The position numbers and the translations under genes are program-made. A model generated the notes under the pieces. It saw only the letters and a list, made by a program, of their open reading frames with translations. It was not told where the DNA came from and made no database searches. From Methylobacterium terrae (GTDB lineage: Bacteria; Pseudomonadota; Alphaproteobacteria; Rhizobiales; Beijerinckiaceae), in the NCBI RefSeq assembly GCF_003173755.1, contig NZ_CP029553.1:5584001-5648000 (forward strand): a stretch of DNA of 64,000 bases, read 5' to 3'. Shown one piece after another: positions 7,297 to 16,083 of the stretch. The first letter of the stretch is position 1. Every line of letters starts with the position of its first letter.

Positions 7297-10200
7297 TTAC
7301 CCGCCGGCCGACACCCGCTTGATGAGCTGCTTGATCGCGCCGCCCCGCTGTATGTCGCTGCCGATGATGTGGACGATCTCGTTGGGGCCGGGCGGCGGCA
7401 CCTGATCCCGATCGACCACATAGACGCTGGTCTCGGCCCGGGCCGAGCTGGCGAACCGCGACGGCTCCACCGGCGGAGCCTTCGCCATCACGCCCGCACC
7501 CATGGCGTTCATGCGGTCCAGGCTCTCCCGGCCGATCACGTCCACCGCGCTCCGCTTCAGGACGAACTCACCAGGCATGAGGGTCCGGGGGACGCTATCC
7601 CGGTTCGGCACCCCGCCCGTGACCAGGCCGCCGGTCGCCATGCCGGGCGCCGCTGGCGCTCCGATGAAGGCACCGAGGATGCTGCCGAGCAACCCGCCGC
7701 CCGCACCGGCACCGCCCATCAGGCCCCCGAACAGGGCCTTCATGATCTCGTTCGAGGCGGCCTTGCTCGCGATCTGGAGCATGTCGGTGAGGATCGACGT
7801 GGCGAAGGCCTTGAAGGCGTCCTTCCCCTTGATGGTGCCGGAGGCGAGCCCGGTGAACAGGTTCGTCATGCTGTTCGACATGCCGCCCATCGCCTGCTGC
7901 CAGTAGCCGGCCATCTCCTGCGCCGCCGTCTTGAACTCGCCGGTCTTGCGGTCGATCATCCCGGCCGACGTGAAGAAGTCGAGGGACCCGCGACTGAGCG
8001 CGGCCCCGAAGTCGTCCTTCCGCGCCTCCACCCCACGCTGGAGGCCCGCGTTGGCCGCGTACTCGGCCTCCTTTTTCTTCAGCTCGGTGATGCGCTCCTG
8101 GAGCGCCGCGCGCCCGGTCTCGGACACCAAGCCCTTGTCCCGGAGCTGAGCGAGCTGCTGTTCGAGCGCCAGTTCCTCTGCCCGCACCGCGGCGGCCTGG
8201 CCCTCCAGCTTCAGCCGGTCGGCCGCCTGGCGCGCCGCGGTGTCAGCGGCCTGCACCTCGCCGGCCGACACCTTGCCCGAGGTCTCCTCACCCTTGAGGA
8301 AGTCGGCCCGGGCCTTGGTGCGCTCGGCCTCTTCCCGGTAGGTCTTCAGCGTGGCCTCACCGATGGCCTTGGCGTTCTCCTCCACCAGCCTGGCGGCGCG
8401 GTCGGCATAGCTGCGCTGGATGCGCGCCACCTGGTCCGTCTTCTCGTCGGGCGCGAGGGACGTGAAGCGGTCGCTGGCTTTCTCCCGCTCCAGCTCCTTA
8501 TCCCGGAGGGCCGCCAAGGCGGTGATGGTGCGGGAGGCCGGCGCGAGGTCGGCCGTCCGGCCCACGGCCCGCTTGTCGAGCGACAGCCGGTCGGACAGGG
8601 CCTGTTCGTCACGGGCGAGCTGGCGCTGCTCCAGCGCCAGGCGCTTCTGGCGGACAGCCCGGGTATTGGCTTCCTCGGTCGCCGCGGCCTCCGCCCGCGC
8701 CTTCCGGCCGGCGGCCTCGCCCTCATCGAGCGCATCCCCGGTGGGAGCCACCAGGCGGTCGGCCCGGGAGGCCTTGGCGTTGAAGGCGGCCAGCAGCCGG
8801 GTGACGAACTCGGCCGACGTGTCGTCGGCCCGGCCACCGTTGGCGGTGATGGCCTGCCGCGCCCGGCCCGCCTCCACCCCGGCATCGATCAAGGCCTGAA
8901 CCGCGCCCTTGCCGGGGTTGCCCAGCAGCGCCGAGCCGCCGCCCTCGCCCTGGTTGTACAGGACATAGCGGTTGTCGTCGGACAGGTTCAGGCCCTTCGA
9001 GCGAAGGGTCTTGTCGATCTGGTCAAAGTACCGGATCGCGGCCAGGGCCGACTGAGCCACGTTGGTGGGGTCCGACAGGCCGAAATCGGAGGCGGTGCCT
9101 CTGGTGAACTGGAACACGCCGCGCGCCCCGGTAGAGCTGACGGCCTGCGGGTTGAAGTCGCTCTCGAACGACCCGAACCGCAGCAAGGTCCGCAGCCGGT
9201 CGTTCCGGCCCGCGCCCTCTGCCGCATCCGCGACCTGGCGCGCCACCGCGTTGGCGCTCTCGGACAGGGCCGGGGTCCGGTTGAACCCGACCGGGGCGCT
9301 CACCGCCTCCCGGGCCAAGCGGATCTGGCCCTGCTGGTCCACGATGCCGATGGCCTGCTGCAACAGCTCGCGCACCTTGGCGGCCAGCTCGGCCGCCTTG
9401 TCCACGGTGGTAGCCGGGTCGCGGATCTGCTTATCGAGCTGCGCCACCTGCGCGTCGATCACGGTCTTCTGCCGGCCGAGCGCCCGTTCCTGCGCGGTGA
9501 GCACCGCTTCCGTGACCCGCTTGCGGGCCTCCACCAGCCGGTCGGTGTAGCCGGCCAGGCGCGCGTCCAGCTCCTCATTCGCGGCGGCCAGACGCTCGCG
9601 CAGCTCGGCCCGGTTCACCACCTCATCCGGGTTGGCGGTCTCGGCCTCGATGAGCTGCCGGGCGATGGTGCGCTGGCGCTCCACCAGCGCCTTCACCTGC
9701 GCTTCGATCTCGCCCGGCCCTGCCGCGTCGCGCGTGGTGCCGGCGCGCTTCATGAGCGTGTCGATCTGCGCCGCGGTCGCCTTCCGCTCGGCCTGCAGCT
9801 CGCGCGTCAGGTCCGGCCGGATGCTGGACGCGATCTCGTCCAGCTCCTTCGTGACGCCGCGCCGGAGGCTCTTGAGCTGGTCCACGATGCGGGCACCGGC
9901 CTCGGTGACCGTCTTGTCCGCCGCACCGGCTGCCCGCAGGCCGTCCAGGTACTGGCCGAACTCGGCCTCCAGGCGCGCGGCGTCGCCCTGCGCCTCCCGG
10001 ATCACGGCAACGATCCGGTCCTTCTTCTCGGTGCCGGACAGGCCGCGGTCCGCATCCACCGCCCGGCTGCGCTCGACCAGCCCCGCCTGGAGGTCGGCGG
10101 CTCGCTGGCCGAAGGCCTGGAACTCGGGAGCCTGCTGGAGGCGGGAGACATCGGCCCGGGCCGACAGCTCGGTGAGCTTGCCCTGCGCCGCCACCGCGTT

Positions 10201-12567
10201 GCTGTTGGTCTTCACCGCGTCTGCGAACAGGGCCGCGATCTTGTCGAGACGGTCGAGGGTGTCGGTGATCCCCGCGAGCCGCACCGGACTGGCGCCGTTG
10301 AGCCGGAGCGGCGCGGCCTCGCGCTCCAGGCGCTGGCGCTCATCAAGGATGAGCTGCTGGTAGCGGGACACCCCGAGCGGATCGTCCTTCCCGAGCGTGG
10401 CCGGGTTGCGGATCACGTCCAGCAGCGGCTTCAGCGCGGTGAGGCCGGCGCGGGCGAGCGCGGCGTCATCCGTCCGGGGGCCGGTGACCGGCCGCACCGG
10501 GTACCGGGGGTCGGCATACTCGGGAGCACCGCCGCCGAGCGCGTCCGCGATGCGCTGATCCGCCGAGCGCCGGTCCACGTTGCCCTTGGTGACCAGGGCG
10601 TCCAGCTCCTTCGCCGTCACCGCGAACTGGCGCTGCAACAGCTCGGTGTTCTGGCCCTGAAGCTCGGTGCGGAGCCGGCGGTAGGCCGCAATCAGCTCAT
10701 CGATGCTGGCCGCGTTGGCCGAGATGGACAGCCCGAGGTCGCCGAACGCCTTCTGCGCCTCCAGGATGGTGTTGCGCCGCAGGACCGGATCAGCGTTCAG
10801 CTTCTCCCGGCGCTCCAGCAAGAGGCCGATCTGCTGGTCCACGCCCGAAATGCCGGTCTCGATGGACTGCTGTTCGGAGAGGACTTCGTTCCGGACGGCG
10901 CGCACCTGGTCCAGGGCGGCCTTGGCGCGCTCGGTGTCCGACAGGATGCGGGCGAGGTAGGCCCCGCCGCCGATCGCCGCGCCGGTCGCCGCGATGGCGA
11001 GCACCGCCGGGTTGGCGAGGCCCGCCAGGAGCGGGGCGAGGCTGGCCCCGAGCGCCCCGAGGCGCAGGCCGGCGGCGGCCACCGCGATGGTGCCGAGCCC
11101 GGTGCCGACGATGGGGAGCACCACCCCGAGCTTATCGGCGGCGGTGGTGAGAGCGGCAGCCCCGTCGACCGCACCGGTGAGCCCGGTGACCATCGGCCGA
11201 AGGCTCTTGTCGAGCACGCCGAAGGCGACGTTGTTGAACCGGGTGAGGCTGGCCGTCAGGCTCTCGTTGGCCTTGGCCGCGCCCTCGGTCGCCGCGCTCG
11301 ACAGCGTGAGGTCGCCCCCGAGCCGCTTGATGGTGTCGAGCTGGCCGAGCATGGCCGAGAAGGCGGAGGCCGCCCGCAGGTCGAGCGAGCGCAGGGCCTC
11401 GGACGTGCCAAAGCCGGCCCGGCGCAGGTTCTCGATGACGCCGATGAGGCCGTTGGCCCGCAGGTCCACATCGGCGAGGCTGAGCCCGACCTGGCGCAGG
11501 CCGTCCTTGAGCTTGTCGGTGGGAGCGGTGAACTCCTGGAAGAACTGCCGCAGGCCGGTGCCGAGCGTCGAACCCGACTTGATGCCGGCCTGCGCCATGC
11601 CGCCGAGCGCCGCCGTCAGCTCGGTGAACGACACGCCGCTGTCGCGCGCCACGTTGGCGGCGTAGCTGATGCCGTACTGAAGCTGCTCCATCCCGAGCTT
11701 GGTGCGGTTCAGGGCACCCACGAACACGTCGGCCACGTCGCCCGAGCGGCTGGCCTCCAGGTTGTAGGCCCCGAGCACCGAGGTGATGGCCTCCACCGAC
11801 TGCTGGAGGGTGGACCCGGACGCGGCGGCCAGGTCGAGCACCGGCTTCAGCGTCTGGCCCACGCCCTTGGCGGACAGGCCGATCTGGCCGAGCTGGATGG
11901 AGACGTTGGCCAACTCGATGACGCTGAAGCGCGAGGTGGCCGCGACGCTCAGGAGCTGGTCCCGGAAGCCGGCCAGCTCGGTGTTGGTGGTCTCGGTGAT
12001 GGCCTGGAATTGGCGAAGCCGGTCATCGAACTCGGCGATGTCCCGGAGGCCGGTGCGCAGCACCGCGATGCCCGCGCCGATGGCGGCATAGTTGGCCGCG
12101 ATCTGAGCTTGGAGCCCGAACAGGCTGCCGCCCGAACCGCCGGCACCGGCACCGCCGGGTGAACCACCAGGCGGGAGGGGCGGGAAGCCCGAACCCGAGC
12201 CGCCGGCACCACCCGAACCCGAGCCGCCCCCGGAGGCCGGTGCGGGCGACGGCGACGGGGCCGAAGCGGCCTGCCGGGCCGCCGTCAGGGCCGCGGTCGC
12301 GGCCCGAAGGTCGGTCTCGGCCTGGCGGAGCTGGTCCCGGAGCCCGGCCTGGACCGGGCTCGCGGCCAGCTCGGCCTTGAGCTTCGTGACCATGGTCAGC
12401 AGCGGTTCGACGGATCGCACCGTCCCCGCGAACTGTTCCTGGAGCGCCCGAGCGCCCTGGACCGTCTCGCGGATACCCTGCGCCGTGCGCTGGAGGCCGG
12501 AGTTCAGGGCGGCATCGTCCAGGACGATGTCCACACCCACCTGGCCGTTGTCGCTGCTGTTAGCCAT
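7297..12567 (-). CDS. Phage tail tape measure protein with lytic transglycosylase domain
   Basis: This 1756-residue protein is the internal ruler of a long phage tail. In order it has an N-terminal coiled coil, a Gly/Pro/Ser linker (about 105-150), and a TP901-type core (about 180-400, with SVIELANVSIQLGQIGLSAK and SFTELTAALGGMAQAGIKSG). Hydrophobic helices follow (about 480-560), then long coiled coils. An SLT-type transglycosylase domain lies at about 1110-1235, with the probable catalytic Glu in FGSFESDFNPQAVS and the supporting GARGVFQFTRGTA. The C-terminal tail domain contains MPGEFVLKRSAVDVIGRESL. The length predicts a tail of roughly 0.25 micrometre by the usual 1.5 angstrom per residue rule. 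It overlaps the upstream chaperone-like gene by 8 bases. No head, portal or terminase gene is in the window. Confidence 0.95.
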   Translation of the reverse strand: MANSSDNGQVGVDIVLDDAALNSGLQRTAQGIRETVQGARALQEQFAGTVRSVEPLLTMVTKLKAELAASPVQAGLRDQLRQAETDLRAATAALTAARQAASAPSPSPAPASGGGSGSGGAGGSGSGFPPLPPGGSPGGAGAGGSGGSLFGLQAQIAANYAAIGAGIAVLRTGLRDIAEFDDRLRQFQAITETTNTELAGFRDQLLSVAATSRFSVIELANVSIQLGQIGLSAKGVGQTLKPVLDLAAASGSTLQQSVEAITSVLGAYNLEASRSGDVADVFVGALNRTKLGMEQLQYGISYAANVARDSGVSFTELTAALGGMAQAGIKSGSTLGTGLRQFFQEFTAPTDKLKDGLRQVGLSLADVDLRANGLIGVIENLRRAGFGTSEALRSLDLRAASAFSAMLGQLDTIKRLGGDLTLSSAATEGAAKANESLTASLTRFNNVAFGVLDKSLRPMVTGLTGAVDGAAALTTAADKLGVVLPIVGTGLGTIAVAAAGLRLGALGASLAPLLAGLANPAVLAIAATGAAIGGGAYLARILSDTERAKAALDQVRAVRNEVLSEQQSIETGISGVDQQIGLLLERREKLNADPVLRRNTILEAQKAFGDLGLSISANAASIDELIAAYRRLRTELQGQNTELLQRQFAVTAKELDALVTKGNVDRRSADQRIADALGGGAPEYADPRYPVRPVTGPRTDDAALARAGLTALKPLLDVIRNPATLGKDDPLGVSRYQQLILDERQRLEREAAPLRLNGASPVRLAGITDTLDRLDKIAALFADAVKTNSNAVAAQGKLTELSARADVSRLQQAPEFQAFGQRAADLQAGLVERSRAVDADRGLSGTEKKDRIVAVIREAQGDAARLEAEFGQYLDGLRAAGAADKTVTEAGARIVDQLKSLRRGVTKELDEIASSIRPDLTRELQAERKATAAQIDTLMKRAGTTRDAAGPGEIEAQVKALVERQRTIARQLIEAETANPDEVVNRAELRERLAAANEELDARLAGYTDRLVEARKRVTEAVLTAQERALGRQKTVIDAQVAQLDKQIRDPATTVDKAAELAAKVRELLQQAIGIVDQQGQIRLAREAVSAPVGFNRTPALSESANAVARQVADAAEGAGRNDRLRTLLRFGSFESDFNPQAVSSTGARGVFQFTRGTASDFGLSDPTNVAQSALAAIRYFDQIDKTLRSKGLNLSDDNRYVLYNQGEGGGSALLGNPGKGAVQALIDAGVEAGRARQAITANGGRADDTSAEFVTRLLAAFNAKASRADRLVAPTGDALDEGEAAGRKARAEAAATEEANTRAVRQKRLALEQRQLARDEQALSDRLSLDKRAVGRTADLAPASRTITALAALRDKELEREKASDRFTSLAPDEKTDQVARIQRSYADRAARLVEENAKAIGEATLKTYREEAERTKARADFLKGEETSGKVSAGEVQAADTAARQAADRLKLEGQAAAVRAEELALEQQLAQLRDKGLVSETGRAALQERITELKKKEAEYAANAGLQRGVEARKDDFGAALSRGSLDFFTSAGMIDRKTGEFKTAAQEMAGYWQQAMGGMSNSMTNLFTGLASGTIKGKDAFKAFATSILTDMLQIASKAASNEIMKALFGGLMGGAGAGGGLLGSILGAFIGAPAAPGMATGGLVTGGVPNRDSVPRTLMPGEFVLKRSAVDVIGRESLDRMNAMGAGVMAKAPPVEPSRFASSARAETSVYVVDRDQVPPPGPNEIVHIIGSDIQRGGAIKQLIKRVSAGG

Positions 12568-12802
12568 TGACCATCTTCGCGAAGGCCAGCATGTCGTCCA
12601 CGCTGGATAGGTTTTTCTCAGGCCCGGACTGCTTCGCCCCGAAGATCTGGCCCGCCGTGTAGAGAAGGCTCTCGGTGAAGGACATAGCCCTCACCATCTC
12701 GGACTGAATCTTCAAATCGGTGAGCGTGATTAGATCTTCGAGTGTGTGCGACCAATACACGGCCGGCAGGGCGCTCGGCTTGACGCCGAGCGTGAAGATC
12801 AC
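12560..12802 (-). CDS. Small phage tail assembly protein
   Basis: This 80-residue protein is encoded between a larger tail assembly protein and the tape measure gene, the usual place of tail assembly chaperones. It starts with GTG inside the stop of the preceding gene (GTGA overlap) and ends 8 bases inside the tape measure gene, so translation is coupled throughout. The N-terminal part (VKPSALPAVYWSHTLEDLIT) resembles the short second chaperone of siphophages. No slippery heptamer was noted at the junction, so coupling by overlap rather than frameshift is inferred. Confidence 0.75.
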   Translation of the reverse strand: MIFTLGVKPSALPAVYWSHTLEDLITLTDLKIQSEMVRAMSFTESLLYTAGQIFGAKQSGPEKNLSSVDDMLAFAKMVNG

Positions 12803-13212
12803 CGTGTCTCGGAAGCTGAGCCCACCAAGCCATTCAGCGACGACCCGACACCCGTCAGTCGATCCCCGTTCGCCTGGAGGCTGAGCAGGTGCTTCTCCAG
12901 CCGCCCGAGAAAAAAATCCGACAGGTGCTCCTTCGCAAAGTCGAGCACCGCCGCCCCGTCCTCAATGGTGAGCCGGTGGAGGATGCCGGCGGCGGTCTCG
13001 CCGTCGATCCGCCGGCCGCGTTCGTCGCGGGGGGCCAGACAGATGTCCAGGACGGCCTCACGGGTGGGGGCGTGGAAGTCCACCTCGGGCAGCCGCTCGA
13101 AGCTGCCGACCATCTCGGCCAGCTCGTTGAGACGGCCGAAGTACATCGTCACTTCGTGCGGCTCGCCGCCGATCTTGATGTTGATGGTCGGGGCGGGGGA
13201 AGTTGCCGTCAT
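12799..13212 (-). CDS. Phage tail assembly chaperone-type protein
   Basis: This 137-residue protein begins MTATSPAPTINIKIGGEPHE. The frame extends 18 codons further upstream, but GGAGA lies just before the ATG at 13212 and supports that start. The body holds a beta-rich N-terminus (VTMYFGRLNELAEMVGSF) and a helical C-terminal half (LTIEDGAAVLDFAKEHLSDF). Its size and place upstream of the tape measure gene fit a tail assembly chaperone. It is the first gene of the surviving tail operon, so the major tail and head genes that should precede it are missing. Confidence 0.7.
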   Translation of the reverse strand: MTATSPAPTINIKIGGEPHEVTMYFGRLNELAEMVGSFERLPEVDFHAPTREAVLDICLAPRDERGRRIDGETAAGILHRLTIEDGAAVLDFAKEHLSDFFLGRLEKHLLSLQANGDRLTGVGSSLNGLVGSASETR

Positions 13213-13278
13213 TTTACATTCTCCGGATGGCTGTCGGAGAAATGGGTATTGTACAGCCCCGTTCAATACGGGATTAAC
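13213..13278 (-). promoter_or_regulatory. Probable control region of the tail operon
   Basis: This 66-bp gap precedes the first tail gene on the minus strand. It contains an inverted repeat with arms GTATTG and CAATAC, about 12 bases apart, near 13236-13260. A TTGAAC hexamer occurs, but no well-spaced -10 partner is present. Promoter or operator function is inferred from position only. Confidence 0.35.
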
Positions 13279-13542
13279 TTACATTTCGATCACCTGCGAG
13301 GGGATCAACTTCAGCATCCGCAGAACAGCGACGTGGGACCACACTAGGCCACGCGGCGCCGGGATGCCGGCGCGGGTGAGGCCGGCGGCCAGGGCGGGGA
13401 GGCTGGTGGCCCCGGCTGCGCGCAGCTCGGCGACGATCGGGGCGAGTGCCGCCGCGCGCTGGCGCGCCCGCTCGGATCGGGCGACGGCAGAGGCGCGGCT
13501 GGCTCGGTGTGCGAGGGCGGGAAGGTGCTGGTGACGTGGCAT
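13279..13542 (-). CDS. Serine-recombinase C-terminal-like short protein or remnant
   Basis: This 87-residue protein (start MPRHQHLPALAHRASRAS) matches the C-terminal DNA-binding tail of the serine recombinase at 15,166-15,843. Compare LAPIVAELRAAGATSLPALA and GIPAPRGLVWSHVAVLRML here with LAPIIGELRASGATSLRSLA and GIAPPRGTTWSPMAVSRTL there. The similarity is also clear in the DNA, with an 18-base identical core. It lacks the catalytic domain. It may be a remnant of an older recombinase or a stand-alone DNA-binding protein. The frame extends upstream to a GTG at 13701 that overlaps the XRE stop, but that extension has noncoding-like sequence. Confidence 0.6.
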   Translation of the reverse strand: MPRHQHLPALAHRASRASAVARSERARQRAAALAPIVAELRAAGATSLPALAAGLTRAGIPAPRGLVWSHVAVLRMLKLIPSQVIEM

Positions 13543-13697
13543 GGCAGAGAGGTGGGCGCCGGCTTGGCAGCGAGCAAGGCAGTGGTGACTGGTGCGTCGG
13601 AGCGAAGATCTCACTTCCCCGGAAATGCCATGGAAATTCCGGGGTATTTCCCTGGAAGCGATGCAGAGCTGGGCCAGGCCAAACAGGGCTCGGGACG

Positions 13698-13886
13698 TCA
13701 CTCGGCCTCGATGCCGGCTTGGGCGGCGACCTCGCGCGCACGCATCTGCGTCAGGTCGCGGCGGCCCCGCTCGATGTCCGAAAGGTGGCGCTGCGAGATC
13801 CCGAGCACTGCCGCCAGCTCGGCCTGGCTGCAGCCGTGGTGCTGACGCGCCGCCGTCACCGGCGAGCCGTACTCGGCCAAGAGCAT
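13698..13886 (-). CDS. Small XRE-type helix-turn-helix protein
   Basis: This 62-residue protein is almost only an HTH_3 domain: VTAARQHHGCSQAELAAVLG, then ISQRHLSDIERGRRDLTQMR. This is a Cro/CI-type fold and probably a phage or plasmid control protein. Its stop overlaps a GTG at 13701 (GTGA), which could couple it to the recombinase-like frame downstream. GGAAAT/ATTTCC half-sites near 13620-13655, just before the next gene, are possible targets, though this is speculative. Confidence 0.75.
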   Translation of the reverse strand: MLLAEYGSPVTAARQHHGCSQAELAAVLGISQRHLSDIERGRRDLTQMRAREVAAQAGIEAE

Positions 13887-14008
13887 GGCGAACCAGTGCG
13901 GGACGGTAGCCTATCCGGTCGCCCCACCGCCTGGCTGTGCAATCAGCGTGTCGTCGTCGCAGTGTTGGAGGAGATGCGCGGTTGGATCGCGCATCGTATT
14001 GGCTCGGG

Positions 14009-14950
14009 TCAGGCCTCCGTTGTTACGTCGACGCCGCGGATCGCATCAACCCACTCCTCAAATTCAGCGACACCGTATTTGTTCTTGGCCCAGTTGCAGG
14101 CGAGATGCGTGACTTGGACGTTGGTGTCGTCGTAAGCCCCGTTGGCGCTGTCAATCCGGTCGGCAGAGGCCTGCATCATCGGATTCTCCGTGCCCGGGAG
14201 GAGCGGCGCGCCGCACAGCGCGCAGCGACCACCCTGCTTCTGCCGCCAGATGCGGGTGAGGAGTGCGTAGAGGTCGGTAAATAGTGGTGCGCTGCGGATT
14301 GGATTGATGGTCACCCTCTCCTCGCCGCCCTTCTTCACGCGGTCGATGATGCGGTTGGCCATGCGCGTCGCTTCCTGCCTTACGTCTCGCGGTAAGTCGA
14401 CGGCGACACTCTCGCGGAACTGAAGGTAGGCTTGCACGGCCGGGGTGAGATTGAGCGGAAGCTCTCGAACCGGGAGCACCATGACCGCGGCACGTTCATC
14501 GTCAAGGGCTTCTACCACGCCGCCGCGGCCAGCTCCGACCGCGAAGGCGCTGTAAGCCCTGGGGATGATCTGGCGAGCGAGCGGGAATGGTGGCCCCTCG
14601 ATGCTGGCGGCGCGCACTACGGCGAGGGAATGAGGCCATTTATCGCCACCGTGCATCTCAACAGAGGCCGCCCAACTCTCCGCTGGGATGATGCGGCGGG
14701 TCTCGAGTATCTGGTTCGGCTCTGGAACGATGGCGGAGATGAGCCGGCTCTTGTGCTCCGGATTTTCCGTTTCTGGCCCTGATGTTCCAACGTAAATTAG
14801 GATATCTCGCCCCGGACGGAACTCTTTGCTTAGGTATTGACCAATAGACATCTTGCTAAAAGATAGTGCAGGCCAGTAATCACTGATGGGTGCCCATTCG
14901 CTCTTAAGGAAAATGCGGCCGTTTGGCATCATCATATCAGCAATTTTCAT
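14009..14950 (-). CDS. HNH endonuclease-like protein with N-terminal putative reader domain
   Basis: This is a 313-residue protein. The C-terminal 80 residues carry a zinc-stabilised HNH-like module: GRCALCGAPL, then ASADRIDSANGAYDDTNVQV, then THLACNWAKNKYG. That order matches the core of McrA/HNH-type nucleases. The N-terminal part (about 30-110) contains RDILIYVGTSGPE and HKSRLISAIVPEP, patterns reminiscent of PUA/EVE-like modified-base readers; this is inference. Together they suggest a modification-dependent (type IV) restriction enzyme. A Shine-Dalgarno sequence (GGGGAAGATGAT) supports the ATG at 14950. No methyltransferase is adjacent, which fits a type IV enzyme. Confidence 0.6.
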   Translation of the reverse strand: MKIADMMMPNGRIFLKSEWAPISDYWPALSFSKMSIGQYLSKEFRPGRDILIYVGTSGPETENPEHKSRLISAIVPEPNQILETRRIIPAESWAASVEMHGGDKWPHSLAVVRAASIEGPPFPLARQIIPRAYSAFAVGAGRGGVVEALDDERAAVMVLPVRELPLNLTPAVQAYLQFRESVAVDLPRDVRQEATRMANRIIDRVKKGGEERVTINPIRSAPLFTDLYALLTRIWRQKQGGRCALCGAPLLPGTENPMMQASADRIDSANGAYDDTNVQVTHLACNWAKNKYGVAEFEEWVDAIRGVDVTTEA

Positions 14951-15165
14951 ATCATCTTCCCCTACTACTATCCACGAGCGTGCCGAGCAGGCGCACCCGC
15001 CGAACCCATCTGACCGCGCCGCGTTGTCCTAGGGACACTCCCCGAAATAACCCCGGGATTTAGAGGGTATTTCAGGGGTATCGGTGCTGACCAGGGCGGC
15101 CTGAGGCCTGAGCCGCCCTGAGCACCCGTCGCACCGTTGTTAGGCTCCAAGCCGGTGTACCTGCG

Positions 15166-15843
15166 TCAGGCTCCGAGCCGCGACAGGGTCCGGCTCACCG
15201 CCATCGGGGACCAGGTGGTGCCCCGCGGCGGGGCGATGCCGGCCCGGTTCAGGCCAGCTGCCAGGGAGCGGAGGCTGGTGGCCCCGGACGCGCGCAGCTC
15301 GCCGATGATCGGGGCGAGGTCGGCGGCGCGGCTCTCGGCCCGGGCCTGGACCGCGGCAACCCCCTTGGCCTTGGCCTCAGTGGAGAGGGTGGCACCCCGG
15401 TCGCCCCCGAGCTTCACCCCGCGCGCCTTCGCTGCCGCGAGCGCGGCCTTGGTGCGGGCCGAGATGGCGCGGCGCTCCTCCTCCGCGACCATGGCCATCA
15501 CCCCGACCGTGAGCCGGTTGGCGTTTGGCATGTCGGCGGCCACGAACTCGATGCCGGCCTTCTCCAGCCCGAGAAGGAAGCCGGCATCGCGGCTGAGCCT
15601 GTCCAGCTTCGCGATGAGGAGCTTGGCCCCATAGACCCGGCACGCCGCAATGGCGCGCTGGAGCTGAGGCCGGTTCGTGTCGGACTTGCCGCTCTCCACC
15701 TCCACGAACTCGCCGGCCACCGTCCAGGCCCCGCCGTTCAGGTAATCCGTCACCGCCCGCTGCTGAGCCTCCAGGCCAAGGCCGCTGTCGCCCTGCCGCT
15801 TGGTGGAGACGCGCAGGTAGGTGACGAACTTGCCCTGAGCCAT
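15166..15843 (-). CDS. Serine recombinase (resolvase/invertase family)
   Basis: This 225-residue site-specific recombinase has its nucleophilic Ser in FVTYLRVSTKRQGDSGLGLE near the N-terminus. The family motif ACRVYGAKLLIAKLDRLSRD follows, then the catalytic-domain end EEERRAISARTKAALAAAKA. The C-terminal part is a helix-turn-helix (SLRSLAAGLNRAGIAPPRG). The ATG at 15843 gives the standard resolvase N-terminus; the in-frame extension to 15867 is not needed. A 32-bp inverted repeat lies directly upstream (15,859-15,890) and is a candidate binding or crossover site. It may mobilise a cassette or resolve cointegrates in the element. Confidence 0.9.
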   Translation of the reverse strand: MAQGKFVTYLRVSTKRQGDSGLGLEAQQRAVTDYLNGGAWTVAGEFVEVESGKSDTNRPQLQRAIAACRVYGAKLLIAKLDRLSRDAGFLLGLEKAGIEFVAADMPNANRLTVGVMAMVAEEERRAISARTKAALAAAKARGVKLGGDRGATLSTEAKAKGVAAVQARAESRAADLAPIIGELRASGATSLRSLAAGLNRAGIAPPRGTTWSPMAVSRTLSRLGA

Positions 15844-15858
15844 GGCCGAACCTCTGTC

Positions 15859-15890
15859 ACGAACCAATCATCGAACGTCGATTGGTTCGT
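15859..15890. promoter_or_regulatory. Perfect 11-bp inverted repeat at recombinase promoter
   Basis: The arms ACGAACCAATC (15859-15869) and GATTGGTTCGT (15880-15890) are separated by 10 bases that contain a further partial dyad (TCGA..TCGA). It lies 15 bp before the recombinase start. Its length and symmetry fit a resolvase subsite or an autoregulatory operator. It is a single site rather than the usual three-part res array. Confidence 0.65.
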
Positions 15891-16083
15891 GGCAGGAATG
15901 GCAGAGGCTGACCTTGTTGGTCAACCAAACAACGACACGAACAAATCAGACAAAGTGCTTGACATCCCGGTTTATCGGGGATGGGTGGGTGTTTTTTTAC
16001 AGATACTAACGCACCTCAATAAATACTATCCGCCATCTATGCTTCCGGAAAATTTTGGTTTTAGCTGGATGATAACAGCGCCT

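Noticed and set aside
7267..12162. Long open frame on the plus strand opposite the tape measure gene (1631 codons)
   Set aside because: Composition is Leu/Gly/Arg/Ala-rich with no domain, and it mirrors the codon bias of the real gene on the other strand. It is an antisense shadow of GC-rich coding DNA.
13543..13701. N-terminal extension of the recombinase-like frame to the GTG at 13701
   Set aside because: The extension contains the GGAAAT/ATTTCC repeat cluster and reads as noncoding, although a coupled start cannot be fully excluded.
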